Source of the DNA: Catonia carolina
Taxonomy: Eukaryota > Arthropoda > Insecta > Hemiptera > Achilidae
Direction: 5' to 3'
NCBI GenBank assembly: GCA_035578175.1
Contig: JAQMRL010000044.1
Coordinates: forward strand, 1-64,000
DNA length: 64,000 nucleotides
Made by a program: the position numbers and the translations under genes
Shown: positions 1-15,000 of the stretch, in pieces
How the letters are laid out: the number at the start of each line of letters is the position of its first letter
Position numbering within the stretch: the stretch's first letter is position 1
Notes under the pieces: model-generated
The model's input: the letters and a program-made list of their open reading frames with translations, nothing else
The model's database searches: none
What the model was told of the DNA's origin: nothing

Positions 1-3000
1 CACATATCAGAGTGCGTAAGTGTATATTTTGTAATTGTGTATATACCTAGAAACACCAGTGTTTTGCATATTTGTGTAAAATTGTAAATTACCTGGAAAC
101 ATTTAAAGGCCTTGAACAAAAATTAATGTAAAAAAACTGTAATAATGTATATCATGCCATACTCGTTTTTGTAGTGTATAGTGTATGTAAGTGCATATCA
201 AAAAAATTTATTTGTATTAATATATAACTAATAGTGTATAATCGTGTATATACTCTGTAAAACAATAACTGTATGTCTGTGTACATTCCTTTACAGTTGT
301 TTTATACAGTAACTGATGAAGAAGTATGTAATTAGTGTAATAATATACATATTTTAACTTGTAAGTAATTAATTTTAACTTGTAAGTAAGTGTATGTTCG
401 TGTATTAGTGTATAAAAGTGTATATTTTGTAATTTCTTATTTAGTAATAAACGTCCAGTTTGTTTCATATGAGTGTTTAAGTGTTATTTATGTGAGAAAA
501 TTTAATAGTCCTTGAACACTAATTTGTGTAAAAAATTGTGTTAGTTTATATAACTATTATCGTTTTATTAGTGTATAGTGTACCCAAGTATATATAAAAA
601 TAATTGTTATTTTTATAAGTACTAGTATTAATATGTAACTATTAGTGTAAAATTGAGTTTATACTATGTAAAACAATTAGTGTATGTCTGTGTACGTTCT
701 TTTGTAGATTTTTTATGACAAATCAGTTCAAAAAGTATGTAAATTATGTAAAAATACACATATTTCAATTTTTAAATAATAGTGTATGTTCGTGTATTAG
801 TGTATAAAAGTGTATATTATTTATTGGTTATTTTAATTATAAAAATCCTTTTCATTTCATATGTCTGTGTAAGCGTGAATTATGCGGCAAAATATAAGTA
901 GTATTTGAATACATATTAGTGTAAAAAATTGTTTTGTTGTATATTATACCATAAACGTTTTTCTAGTGTATGGTGTATATAATAATAATATTTGTACTTG
1001 TATAAGTATTGCTAGTATAAAATTATTCGTGTATCATTTTGTACATGCTGTGTAAAACAACTAGTGTGTGTTGAATTACATTCCTTTATAGTTTTTGTAT
1101 ATAACAACAGTTCAAAAAGTTTGTAACTAGTTGAATAGTCCACATATTATAGTTTTTACGTAATAGTGTATGTTCGTGTATTAGTGTATAAAAGTGTATA
1201 TTTTGTAATTTTTTATTTAGTTATAAACGTCCAGTTTGTTTCATGTGAGTGTTTAGGTGTTATTTACGTGGCGAAAATTTAATAGTCCTTGAACACTCAT
1301 TTGTGTAAAAAATTGTGTTAATGTATTTATATACATTACACAATTTTTATTATTGTTTTATTAGTGTATAGTGTACGCAAGTATATAAAAAAAAATTGTT
1401 ATTTTTATAAGTACTAGTATTAATATGTAACTATTAGTGTAAAATTGAGTTTATACTATGTAAAACAATTAGTGTATGTCTGTGTACGTTCTTTTGTAGG
1501 TTTCTTATGACAAATCAGTTCAAAAAGTATGTAAATTATGTAATAATACACATATTTCAATTTTCAAATAATAGTGTATGTTCGTGTATTTGTGTATAAA
1601 AGTGTATATTATTTATTGGTTATTTTAATTATAAAAATCCTTTTCATTTCATATGTCTGTGTAAGCGTGAATTACGCGGCAAAATACAAGTAGTATTTGA
1701 ACACATATTAGTGTAAAAAATTGTTTTGTTGTATATTATACCATAAACGTTTTTCTAGTGTATAGTGTATGTAATAATAATTTTTGTACTTGTTTTAGTA
1801 TTATTAGTATAAAATTGTTCGTGTATAATTATGTACATGCTGTGTAAAACAACTAGTGTGTGTTGAATTACATTCCTTTATAGTTTTTGTATATAACAAC
1901 AGTTCAAAAAGTTTGCAACTAGTGGAATAGTCCACATATTATAGTTTTTACGTAATAGTGTATTAGTGTATAAAAGTGTATATTTTTGTAATTGTGTATA
2001 TACCTAGAAACACCAGTGTTTTGCATATTTGTGTAAAATTGTAAATTACCTGGAAACATTTAAAGTCCTTGAACAAAAATTAATGTAAAAAACTGTAATA
2101 ATGTATATCATGCCATACTCGTTTTTGTAGTGTATAGTGTATGTAAGTGCATATCAAAAAAAATTTATTTGTATTAATATATAACTTATAGTGTATAATC
2201 GTGTATATACTCTGTAAAACAATAACTGTATGTCTGTGTACATTCCTATACAGTTGTTTTATACAGTAACTGATCAAGAAGTATGTAATTAGTGTAATAA
2301 TATACATATTTTAACTTGTAAGTAATTAATTTTAACTTGTAAGTAAGTGTATGTTCGTGTATTAGTGTATAAAAGTGTATATTTTGTAATTTTTTATTTA
2401 GTTATAAACGTCCAGTTTGTTTCATATGAGTGTTTAAGTGTTATTTATGTGGCGAAAATGTAATAGTCCTTGAACACTAATTTGTGTAAAAAATTGTGTT
2501 AGTGTATATAACTATTATCGTTTTATTAGTGTATAGTGTACGCAAGTATATATAAAAATAATTGTTATTTTTATAAGTACTAGTATTAATATGTAACTAT
2601 TAGTGTAAAATTGAGTTTATACTATGTAAAACAATTAGTGTATGTCTGTGTACGTTCTTTTGTAGGTTTTTTATGACAAATCAGTTCAAAAAGTATGTAA
2701 ATTATGTAATAATACACATATTTCAATTTTTAAATAATAGTGTATGTTCGTGTATTAGTGTATAAAAGTGTATATTATTTATTGGTTATTTTAATTATAA
2801 AAATCCTTTACATTTCATATGTCTGTGTAAGCGTGAATTACGCGGCAAAATATAAGTAGTATTTGAACACATATTAGTGTAAAAAATTGTTTTGTTGTAT
2901 ATTATACCATAAACGTTTTTCTAGTGTATGGTGTATGTAATAATAATTTTTGTACTTGAATTAGTACTATTAGTATAAAATTATTCGTGTATAATTGTGT

Positions 3001-6000
3001 ACATGCTGTGTAAAACAGTTAGTGTTTGTTGAATTACATTCCTTTATAGTTTTTGTATATAACAACAGTTCAAAAAGTTTGTAACAAGTGGAATAGTCCA
3101 CATATTATAGTTTTTACGTAATAGTGTATGTTCGTGTATTAGTGTATAAAAGTGTATATTTTTGTAATTGTGTATATACCTAGAAACACCAGTGTTTTGC
3201 ATATTTGTGTAAAATTGTAAATTACCTGGAAACATTTAAAGTCCTTGAACAAAAATTAATGAAAAAAACTGTAATAATGTATATCATGCCATACTCGTTT
3301 TTGTAGTGTATAGTGTATGTAAGTGCATATCAAAAAAATTTATTTGTATTAAAATATAGCTAATAGTGTATAATCGTGTATATACTCTGTAAAACAATAA
3401 CTGTATGTCTTTGTACATTCCTTTACAGTTGTTTTATACAGTAACTGATCAAAAAGTATGTAATTAGTGTAATATTATACATATTTTAACTTGTAAGTAA
3501 TTAAGTTTAACTTGTAAGTAAGTGTATGTTCGTGTATTAGTGTATAAAAGTGTATATTTTGTAATTTTTTATTTAGTTATAAACGTCCAGTTTGTTTCAT
3601 ATGAGTGTTTAAGTGTTATTTATGTGGCGAAAATTTAATAGTTCTTGAACACTAATTTGTGTAAAAAATTGTGTTAATGTATTTATATACATTACACAAT
3701 TTTTATTATTGTTTTATTAGTGTATAGTGTACGCAAGTATATAAAAAAAAATTGTTATTTTTATAAGTACTAGTATTAATATGTAACTATTAGTGTAAAA
3801 TTGAGTTTATACTATGTAAAACAATTAGTGTATGTCTGTTGACGTTCTTTTGTTGGTTTTTTATGGTACAAATCAGTTCAAAAAGTATGTAAATTATGTA
3901 ATAATACACATATTTCAATTTTTAATCAATAGTGTATGTTCGTGTATTAGTGTATAAAAGTGTATATTATTTATTGGTTATTTTAATTATAAAAATCCTT
4001 TTCATTTCATATGTCTGTGTAAGCGTGAATTACGCGGCAAAATATAAGTAGTATTTGAACACATATTAGTGTAAAAAATTGTTTTGTTGTATATTATACC
4101 ATAAACGTTTTTCTAGTGTATGGTATATGTAATAATAATTTTTGTACTTGTATTAGTATTATTAGTATAAAATTATTCGTGTATAATTATGTACATGCTG
4201 TGTAAAACAACTAGTGTGTGTTGAATTACATTCCTTTATAGATTTTGTATATAACAACAGTTCAAAAAGTTTGTAACTAGTGGAATAGTCCACATATTAT
4301 AGTTTTTACGTAATAGTGTATGTTCGTGTATTAGTGTATAAAAGTGTATATTTTTGTAATGTGTATATACCTAGAAACACCAGTGTTTTGCATATTTGTG
4401 TAAAATTATAAATTACCTGGAAACATTTAATGTCCTTGAACAAAAATTAACGTAAAAAACTGTAATAATGTATATCATGCCATACTCGTTTTTGTAGTGT
4501 ATAGTGTATGTAAGTGCATATCAAAAAAAATTTATTTGTATTAATATATAACTAATAGTGTATAATCGTGTAAATACTCTGTAAAACAAAACTTTATGTC
4601 TGTGTACATTCCTTTACAGTTGTTTTATACAGTAACTGATCAAGAAGTATGTAATTAGTGTAATAAAATACATATTTTAACTTGTAGGTAATAGTGTATG
4701 TTCGTGTATTAGTGTATAAAAGTGTATATTTTGTAATTTTTTATTTAGTTATAAACGTCCAGTTTGTTTCATATGAGTGTTTAAGTGTTATTTATGTGGC
4801 GAAATTTAATAGTCCTTGAACACTAATTTGTGTAAAAAATTGTGTTAGTGTATATATCTGTTATCCTTTTATTAGTGTATAGCGTACGCAAGTATATAAA
4901 AAAAAAATTGTAATTTTTATAAGTACTAGTATTAATATGTAACTATTAGTGTAAAATTGAGTTTATACTATGTAAAACATTTAGTGTATGTCTGTGTACG
5001 TTCTTTTGTAGGTTTTTTATGACAAATCAGTTCAAAAAGTATGTAAATTATGTAATAATACACATATTTCAATTTTTAAATAATAGTGTATGTTCGTGTA
5101 TTAGTGTATAAAAGTGTATATTATTTATTGGTTATTTTAATTATAAAAATCCTTTTCATTTCATATGTCTGTGTAAGCGTGAATTATGCGGCAAAATATA
5201 AGTAGTATTTGAACACATATTAGTGTAAAAAATTGTTTTGTTGTATATTATTCCATAAACGTTTTTCTAGTGTATGGTGTATGTAATAATAATTTTTGTA
5301 CTTGTATAAGTACTATTAGTATAAAATTATTCGTGTATAATTGTGTACATGCTGTGTAAAACAACTAGTGTGTGTTGAATTACATTCCTTTATAGTTTTT
5401 GTATATAACAACAGTTCAAAAAGTTTGTAACTAGTGGAATAGTCCACATATTATAGTTTTTACGTAATAGTGTATGTTCGTGTATTAGTGTATAAAAGTG
5501 TATATTTTTGTAATTGTGTATATACCTAGAAACACCAGTGTTTTGCATATTTGTGTAAAATTGTAAATTACCTGGAAACATTTAAAGGCCTTGAACAAAA
5601 AATAATGTAAAAAACTGTAATAATGTATATCATGCCATACTCGTTTTTGTAGTGTATAGTGTATGTAAGTGCATATCAAAAAAAATTTATTTGTATTAAT
5701 TTATAACTAATAGTGTATAATCGTGTATATACTCTGTAAAACAATAACTGTATGTCTGTGTACATTCCTTTACAGTTGTTTTATACAGTAACTGATCAAG
5801 AAGTATGTAATTAGTGTAATAATATACATATTTTAACTTGTAAGTAAGTGTATGTTCGTGTATTAGTGTATAAAAGTGTATATTTTGTAATTTCTTATTT
5901 AGTAATAAACGTCCAGTTTGTTTCATATGAGTGTTTAAGTGTTATTTATGTGGCGAAAATTTAATAGTCCTTGAACACTAATTTGTGTAAAAAATTGTGT

Positions 6001-9000
6001 TAGTTTATATAACTATTATCGTTTTTTTAGTGTATAGTGTACGCAAGTATATATAAAAATAATTGTTATTTTTATAAGTACTAGTATTAATATGTAACTA
6101 TTAGTGTAAAATTGAGTTTATACTATGTAAAACAATTAGTGTATGTCTGTGTACGTTCTTTTGTAGGTTTTTTATGACAAATCAGTTCAAAAAGTATGTA
6201 AATTATGTAATAATAAACATATTTCAATTTTTAAATAATAGTGTATGTTCGTGTATTAGTGTATAAAAGTGTATATTATTTATTGGTTATTTTAATAATA
6301 AAAATCCTTTTCATTTCATATGTCTGTGTAAGCGTGAATTATGCGGCAAAATATAAGTAGTATTTGAATACATATTAGTGTAAAAAATTGTTTTGTTGTA
6401 TATTATACCATAAACGTTTTTCTAGTGTATGGTGTATGTAATAATAATATTTGTACTTGTATAAGTATTGCTAGTATAAAATTATTCGTGTATCCTTTTG
6501 TACATGCTGTGTAAAACAACTAGTGTGTGTTGAATTACATTCCTTTATAGTTTTTGTATATAACAACAGTTCAAAAAGTTTGTAACTAGTTGAATAGTCC
6601 ATATATTATAGTTTTTACGTAATAGTGTATGTTCGTGTATTAGTGTATAAAAGTGTATATTTTGTAATTTTTTATTTAGTTATAAACGTCCAGTTTGTTT
6701 CATATGAGTGTTTAAGTGTTATTTACGTGGCGAAAATTTAATAGTCCTTGAACACTCATTTGTGTAAAAAATTGTGTTAGTGTATTTAACTATTATCGTT
6801 TTATTAGTGTATAGTGTACGCAAGTATATATAAAAAAAATTGTTATTTTTATAAGTACTAGTATTAATATGTAACTATTAGTGTAAAATTGAGTTTATAC
6901 TATGTAAAACAATTAGTGTATGTCTGTGTACGTTCTTTTGTAGGTTTCTTATGACAAATCAGTTCAAAAAGTATGTAAATTATGTAATAATACACATATT
7001 TCAATTTTCAAATAATAGTGTATGTTCGTGTATTTGTGTATAAAAGTGTATATTATTTATTGGTTATTTTAATTATAAAAATCCTTTTCATTTCATATGT
7101 CTGTGTAAGCGTGAATTACGCGGCAAAATATAAGTAGTATTTGAACACATATTAGTGTAAAAAATTGTTTTGTTGTATATTATACCATAAACGTTTTTCT
7201 AGTGTATAGTGTATGTAATAATAATTTTTGTACTTGTATTAGTATTATTAGTATAAAATTGTTCGTGTATAATTATGTACATGCTGTGTAAAACAACTAT
7301 TGTGTGTTGAATTACATTCCTTTATAGTTTTTTTATATAACAACAGTTCAAAAAGTTTGCAACTAGTGGAATAGTCCACATATTATAGTTTTTACGTAAT
7401 AGTGTATTAGTGTATAAAAGTGTATATTTTTGTAATTGTGTATATACCTAGAAACACCAGTGTTTTGCATATTTGTGTAAAATTGTAAATTACCTGGAAA
7501 CATTTAAAGTCCTTGAACAAAAATTAATGTAAAAAACTGTAATAATGTATATCATGCCATACTCGTTTTTGTAGTGTATAGTGTATGTAAGTGCATATCA
7601 AAAAAAATTTATTTGTATTAATATATAACTTATAGTGTATAATCGTGTATATACTCTGTAAAACAATAACTGTATGTCTGTGTACATTCCTTTGCAGTTG
7701 TTTTATACAGTAACTGATCAAGATGAATGTAATTAGTGTAATAATATACATATTTTAACTTGTAAGTAATAGTGTATGTTCGTGTATTAGTAATTAATGT
7801 ATGACTGTGTACATTCCTTTACAGTTTTTTTATACAGTAACTGATCAAGAAGTATGTAATTAGTGTAATAATATACATATTTTAACTTGTAAGTAATAGT
7901 GTATGTTCGTGTATTAGTGTATAAAAGTGTATATTTTGTAATTTTTTTTTAGTTATAAACGTCCAGTTTGTTTCATATGAGTGTTTAAGTGTTATTTATG
8001 TGGCGAAAATTTAATAGTCCTTGAACACTAATTTGTGTAAAAAATTGTGTTAGTGTATATAACTATTATTGTTGTATTAGTGTATAGTGTACGCAAGTAT
8101 ATATAAAAATAATTGTTATTTTTATAAGTACTAGTATTAATATGTAACTATTAGTGTAAAATTGAGTTTATACTATGTAAAACAATTAGTGTATGTCTGT
8201 GTACGTTCTTTTGTAGGTTTTTTATGACAAATCAGTTCAAAAAGTATGTAAATTATGTAATAATACACATATTTCAATTTTTAAATAATAGTGTATGTTC
8301 GTGTATTAGTGTATAAAAGTGTATATCATTTATTGGTTATTTTAATTATAAAAATCCTTTTCATTTCATATGTCTGTGTAAGCGTGAATTACGCGGCAAA
8401 ATATAAGTAGTATTTGAACACATATTAGTGTAAAAAATTGTTTTGTTGTATATTATACCATAAACGTTTTTCTAGTGTATGGTGTATGTAATAATAATAT
8501 TTGTACTTGTATAAGTATTGCTAGTATAAAATTATTCGTGTATAATTGACTACATGCTGTGTAAAACAACTAGTGTGTTGAATTACATTCCTTTATAGTT
8601 TTTGTATATAACAACAGTTCAAAAAGTTTGTAACTAGTGGAATAGTCCACATATTATAGTTTTTACGTAATAGTGAATGTTCGTGTATTAGTGTATAAAA
8701 GTGTATATTTTTGTAATTGTGTATATACCTAGAAACACCAGTGTTTTGCATATTTGTGTAAAATTGTAAATTACCTGGAAACATTTAAAGTCCTTGAACA
8801 AAAATTAATGTAAAAAACTGTAATAATGTATATCATGCCATACTCGTTTTTGTAGTGTATAGTGTATGTAAGTGCATATCAAAAAAATTTTATTTGTAAT
8901 AATATATAACTAATAGTGTATAATCGTGTATATACTCTGTAAAACAATAACTGTATGTCTGTGTACATTCCTTTACAGTTGTTTTATACAGTAACTGATC

Positions 9001-12000
9001 AAGAAATATGTAATTAGTGTAATAATATACATATTTTAACTTGTAAGTAAGTGTATGTTCGTGTATTAGTGTATAAAAGTGTATATTTTGTAATTTTTTA
9101 TTTAGTTATAAACGTCCAGTTTGTTTCATATGAGTGTTTAAGTGTTATTTATGTGGCGAAAATTTAATAGTTCTTGAACACTAATTTGTGTAAAAAATTG
9201 TGTTAATGTATTTATATACATTACACAATTTTTATTATTGTTTTATTAGTGTATAGTGTACGCAAGTATATAAAAAAAAATTGTTATTTTTATAAGTACT
9301 AGTATTAATATGTAACTATTAGTGTAAAATTGAGTTTATACTATGTAAAACAATTAGTGTATGTCTGTGTACGTTCTTTTGTAGGTTTTTTATGGTACAA
9401 ATCAGTTCAAAAAGTATGTAAATTATGTAATAATACACATATTTCAATTTTTAATCAATAGTGTATGTTCGTGTATTAGTGTATAAAAGTGTATATTATT
9501 TATTGGTTATTTTAATTATAAAAATCCTTTTCATTTCATATGTCTGTGTAAGCGTGAATTACGCGGCAAAATATAAGTAGTATTTGAACACATATTAGTG
9601 TAAAAAATTTTTTTGTTGTATATTATACCGAAAACGTTTTTCTAGTGTATGGTGTATGTAATAATAATTTTTGTACTTGTATTAGTATTATTAGTATAAA
9701 ATTATTCGTGTATAATTGTGTACATGCTGTGTAAAACAACTAGTGTGTGTTGAATTACATTCCTTTATAGATTTTGTATATAACAACAGTTCAAAAAGTT
9801 TGTAACTAGTGAAATAGTCCACATATTATAGTTTTTACGTAATAGTGTATGTTCGTGTATTAGTGTATAAAAGTGTATATTTTTGTAATGTGTATATACC
9901 TAGAAACACCAGTGTTTTGCATATTTCTGTAAAATTGTAAATTACCTGGAAACATTTAATGTCCTTGAACAAAAACTAACGTAAAAAACTGTAATAATGT
10001 ATATCATGCCATACTCGTTTTTGTAGTGTATAGTGTATGTAAGTGCATATCAAAAAAAATTTATTTGTTTTAATATATAACTAATAGTGTATAATCGTGT
10101 ATATACTCTGTAAAACAAAACTTTATGTCTGTGTACATTCCTTTACAGTTGTTTTATACAGTAACTGATCAAGAAGTATGTAATTAGTGTAATAAAATAC
10201 ATATTTTAACTTGTAAGTAATAGTGTATGTTCGTGTATTAGTGTATAAAAGTGTATATTTTGTAATTTTTTATTTAGTTATAAACGTCCAGTTTGTTTCA
10301 TATGAGTGTTTAAGTGTTATTTATGTGGCGAAATTTAATAGTCCTTGAACACTAATTTGTGTAAAAAATTGTGTTAGTGTATATATCTATTATCGTTTTA
10401 TTAGTGTATAGCGTACGCAAGTATATAAAAAAATAATTGTTATTTTTATAAGTACTAGTATTAATATGTAACTATTAGTGTAAAATTGAGTTTATACTAT
10501 GTAAAACATTTAGTGTATGTCTGTGTACGTTCTTTTGTAGGTTTTTTATGACAAATCAGTTCAAAAAGTATGTAAATTATGTAATAATACACATATTTCA
10601 ATTTTTAAATAATAGTGTATGTTCGTGTATTAGTGTATAAAAGTGTATATTATTTATTGGTTATTTTAATTATAAAAATCCTTTTCATTTCATATGTCTG
10701 TTTAAGCGTGAATTACGCGGCAAAATATAAGTAGTATTTGAACACATATTAGTGTAAAAAATTTTTTTGTTGTATATTATACCAAAAACGTTTTTCTAGT
10801 GTATGGTGTATGTAATAATAATTTTTGTACTTGTATTAGTATTATTAGTATAAAATTATTCGTGTATAATTGTGTACATGCTGTGTAAAACAACTAGTGT
10901 GTGTTGAATTACATTCCTTTATAGATTTTGTATATAACAACAGTTCAAAAAGTTTGTAACTAGTGGAATAGTCCACATATTATAGTTTTTACGTAATAGT
11001 GTATGTTCGTGTATTAGTGTATAAAAGTGTATATTTTTGTAATGTGTATATACCTAGAAACACCAGTGTTTTGCATATTTCTGTAAAATTGTAAATTACC
11101 TGGAAACATTTAATGTCCTTGAACAAAAATTAACGTAAAAAACTGTAATAATGTATATCATGCCATACTCGTTTTTGTAGTGTATAGTGTATGTAAGTGC
11201 ATATCAAAAAAAATTTATTTGTATTAATATATAACTAATAGTGTATAATCGTGTATATACTCTGTAAAACAAAACTTTATGTCTGTGTACATTCCTTTAC
11301 AGTTGTTTTATACAGTAACTGATCAAGAAGTATGTAATTAGTGTAATAAAATACATATTTTAACTTGTAAGTAATAGTGTATGTTCGTGTATTAGTGTAT
11401 AAAAGTGTATATTTTGTAATTTTTTATTTAGTTATAAACGTCCAGTTTGTTTCATATGAGTGTTTAAGTGTTATTTATGTGGCGAAATTTAATAGTCCTT
11501 GAACACTAATTTGTGTAAAAAATTGTGTTAGTGTATATATCTATTATCGTTTTATTAGTGTATAGCGTACGCAAGTATATAAAAAAATAATTGTTATTTT
11601 TATAAGTACTAGTATTAATATGTAACTATTAGTGTAAAATTGAGTTTATACTATGTAAAACATTTAGTGTATGTCTGTGTACGTTCTTTTGTAGGTTTTT
11701 TATGACAAATCAGTTCAAAAAGTATGTAAATTATGTAATAATACACATATTTCAATTTTTAAATAATAGTGTATGTTCGTGTATTAGTGTATAAAAGTGT
11801 ATATTATTTATTGGTTATTTTAATTATAAAAATCCTTTTCATTTCATATGTCTGTGTAAGCGTGAATTACGCGGCAAAATATAAGTAGTATTTGAACACA
11901 TATTAGTGTAAAAAATTGTTTTGTTGTATATTATACCATTAACGTTTTTCTAGTGTATGGTGTATGTAATAATAATTTTTGTACTTGTATTAGTACTATT

Positions 12001-15000
12001 AGTATAAAATTATTCGTGTATAATTGTGTACATGCTGTGTAAAACAACTAGTGTGTGTTGAATTACATTCCTTTATAGTTTTTGTATATAACAACAGTTC
12101 AAAAAGTTTGTAATTAGTGGAATAGTCCACATATTATAGTTTTTACGTAATAGTGTATGTTCGTGAATTAGTGTATAAAAGTGTATATTTTTGTAATTGT
12201 GTATATACCTAGAAACACCAGTGTTTTGCATATTTGTGTAAAATTGTAAATTACCTGGAAACATTTAAAGGCCTTGAACAAAAATTAATGTAAAAAACTG
12301 TAATAATGTATATCATGCCATACTCGTTTTTGTAGTGTATAGTGTATGTAAGTGCATATCAAAAAAAATTTATTTGTATTAATATATAACTAATAGTGTA
12401 TAATCGTGTATATACTCTGTAAAACAATAACTGTATGTCTGTGTACATTCCTTTACAGTTGTTTTATACAGTAACTGATGAAGAAGTATGTAATTAGTGT
12501 AATAATATACATATTTTAACTTGTAAGTAATTAATTTTAACTTGTAAGTAAGTGTATGTTCGTGTATTAGTGTATAAAAGTGTATATTTTGTAATTTCTT
12601 ATTTAGTAATAAACGTCCAGTTTGTTTCATATGAGTGTTTAAGTGTTATTTATGTGGAGAAAATTTAATAGTCCTTGAACACTAATTTGTGTAAAAAATT
12701 GTGTTAGTGTATTTAACTATTATCGTTTTATTAGTGTATAGTGTACGCAAGTATATATAAAAAAAATTGTTATTTTTATAAGTACTAGTATTAATATGTA
12801 ACTATTAGTGTAAAATTGAGTTTATACTATGTAAAACAATTAGTGTATGTCTGTGTACGTTCTTTTGTAGGTTTCTTATGACAAATCAGTTCAAAAAGTA
12901 TGTAAATTATGTAATAATACACATATTTCAATTTTCAAATAATAGTGTATGTTCGTGTATTTGTGTATAAAAGTGTATATTATTTATTGGTTATTTTAAT
13001 TATAAAAATCCTTTTCATTTCATAATATCTGTGTAAGCGTAAATTACGCGGCAAAATATAAGTAGTATTTGAACACATATTAGTGTAAAAAATTGTTTTG
13101 TTGTATATTATACCATAAACGTTTTTCTAGTGTATAGTGTATGTAATAATAATTTTTGTACTTGTATTAGTATTATTAGTATAAAATTGTTCGTGTATAA
13201 TTATGTACATGCTGTGTAAAACAACTAGTGTGTGTTGAATTACATTCCTTTATAGTTTTTTTATATAACAACAGTTCAAAAAGTTTGCAACTAGTGGAAT
13301 AGTCCACATATTATAGTTTTTACGTAATAGTGTATTAGTGTATAAAAGTGTATATTTTTGTAATTGTGTATATACCTAGAAACACCAGTGTTTTGCATAT
13401 TTGTGTAAAATTGTAAATTACCTGGAAACATTTAAAGTCCTTGAACAAAAATTAATGTAAAAAACTGTAATAATGTATATCATGCCATACTCGTTTTTGT
13501 AGTGTATAGTGTATGTAAGTGCATATCAAAAAAAATTTATTTGTATTAATATATAACTTATAGTGTATAATCGTGTATATACTCTGTAAAACAATAACTG
13601 TATGTCTGTGTACATTCCTTTGCAGTTGTTTTATACAGTAACTGATCAAGATGAATGTAATTAGTGTAATAATATACATATTTTAACTTGTAAGTAATAG
13701 TGTATGTTCGTGTATTAGTAATTAATGTATGACGGTGTACATTCCTTTACAGTTTTTTTATACAGTAACTGATCAAGAAGTATGTAATTAGTGTAATAAT
13801 ATACATATTTTAACTTGTAAGTGATAGTGTATGTTCGTGTATTAGTGTATAAAAGTGTATATTTTGTAATTTTTTTTTAGTTATAAACGTCCAGTTTGTT
13901 TCATATGAGTGTTTAAGTGTTATTTATGTGGCGAAAATTTAATAGTCCTTGAACACTAATTTGTGTAAAAAATTGTGTTAGTGTATATAACTATTATTGT
14001 TGTATTAGTGTATAGTGTACGCAAGTATATATAAAAATAATTGTTATTTTCATAAGTACTAGTATTAATATGTAACTATTAGTGTAAAATTGAGTTTATA
14101 CTATGTAAAACAATTAGTGTATGTCTGTGTACGTTCTTTTGTAGGTTTTTTATGACAAATCAGTTCAAAAAGTATGTAAATTATGTAATAATACACATAT
14201 TTCAATTTTTAAATAATAGTGTATGTTCGTGTATTAGTGTATAAAAGTGTATATTATTTATTGGTTATTTTAATTATAAAAATCCTTTTCATTTCATATG
14301 TCTGTTTAAGCGTGAATTACGCGGCAAAATATAAGTAGTATTTGAACACATATTAGTGTAAAAAATTTTTTTGTTGTATATTATACCATAAACGTTTTTC
14401 TAGTCTATGGTGTATGTAATAATAATGTTATTAGTATAAAATTATTCGTGTATAATTGTGTACATGCTGTGTAAAACAACTAGTGTGTGTTGAATTACAT
14501 TCCTTTATAGTTTTTGTATATAACAACAGTTCAAAAAGTTTGTAACTAGTGGAATAGTCCACATATTATAGTTTTTACGTAATAGTGTATGTTCGTGTAT
14601 TAGTGTATAAAAGTGTATATTTTTTTAATTGTGTATATACCTAGAAACACCAGTGTTTTGCATATTTGTGTAAAATTGTAAATTACCTGGAAACTATTAA
14701 AGTCCTTGAACAAAAATTAATGTAAAAAACTGTAATAATGTATATCATGCCATACTCGTTTTTGTAGTGTATAGTGTATGTAAGTGCATATCAAAAAAAA
14801 TTTATTTGTATTAATAATATAACTAATAGTGTATAATTGTGTATATACTCTGTAAAACAATAACTGTATGTCTGTGTACATTCCTTTACATTTGTTTTAT
14901 ACAGTAACTGATCAAGAAGTATGTAATTAGTGTAATAATATACATATTTTAACTTGTAAGTAATAGTGTATGTTCGTGTATTAGTGTATAAAAGTATATA

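Noticed and set aside
217..15000. Repeated 63-84 codon minus-strand open frames in the satellite (for example at 217-468, 3044-3235, 5390-5581, 8593-8784, 12073-12264)
   Set aside because: They recur because monomers are near-identical. They are broken in diverged monomers, start and stop at arbitrary points and are tyrosine/isoleucine-rich products of AT-rich DNA.
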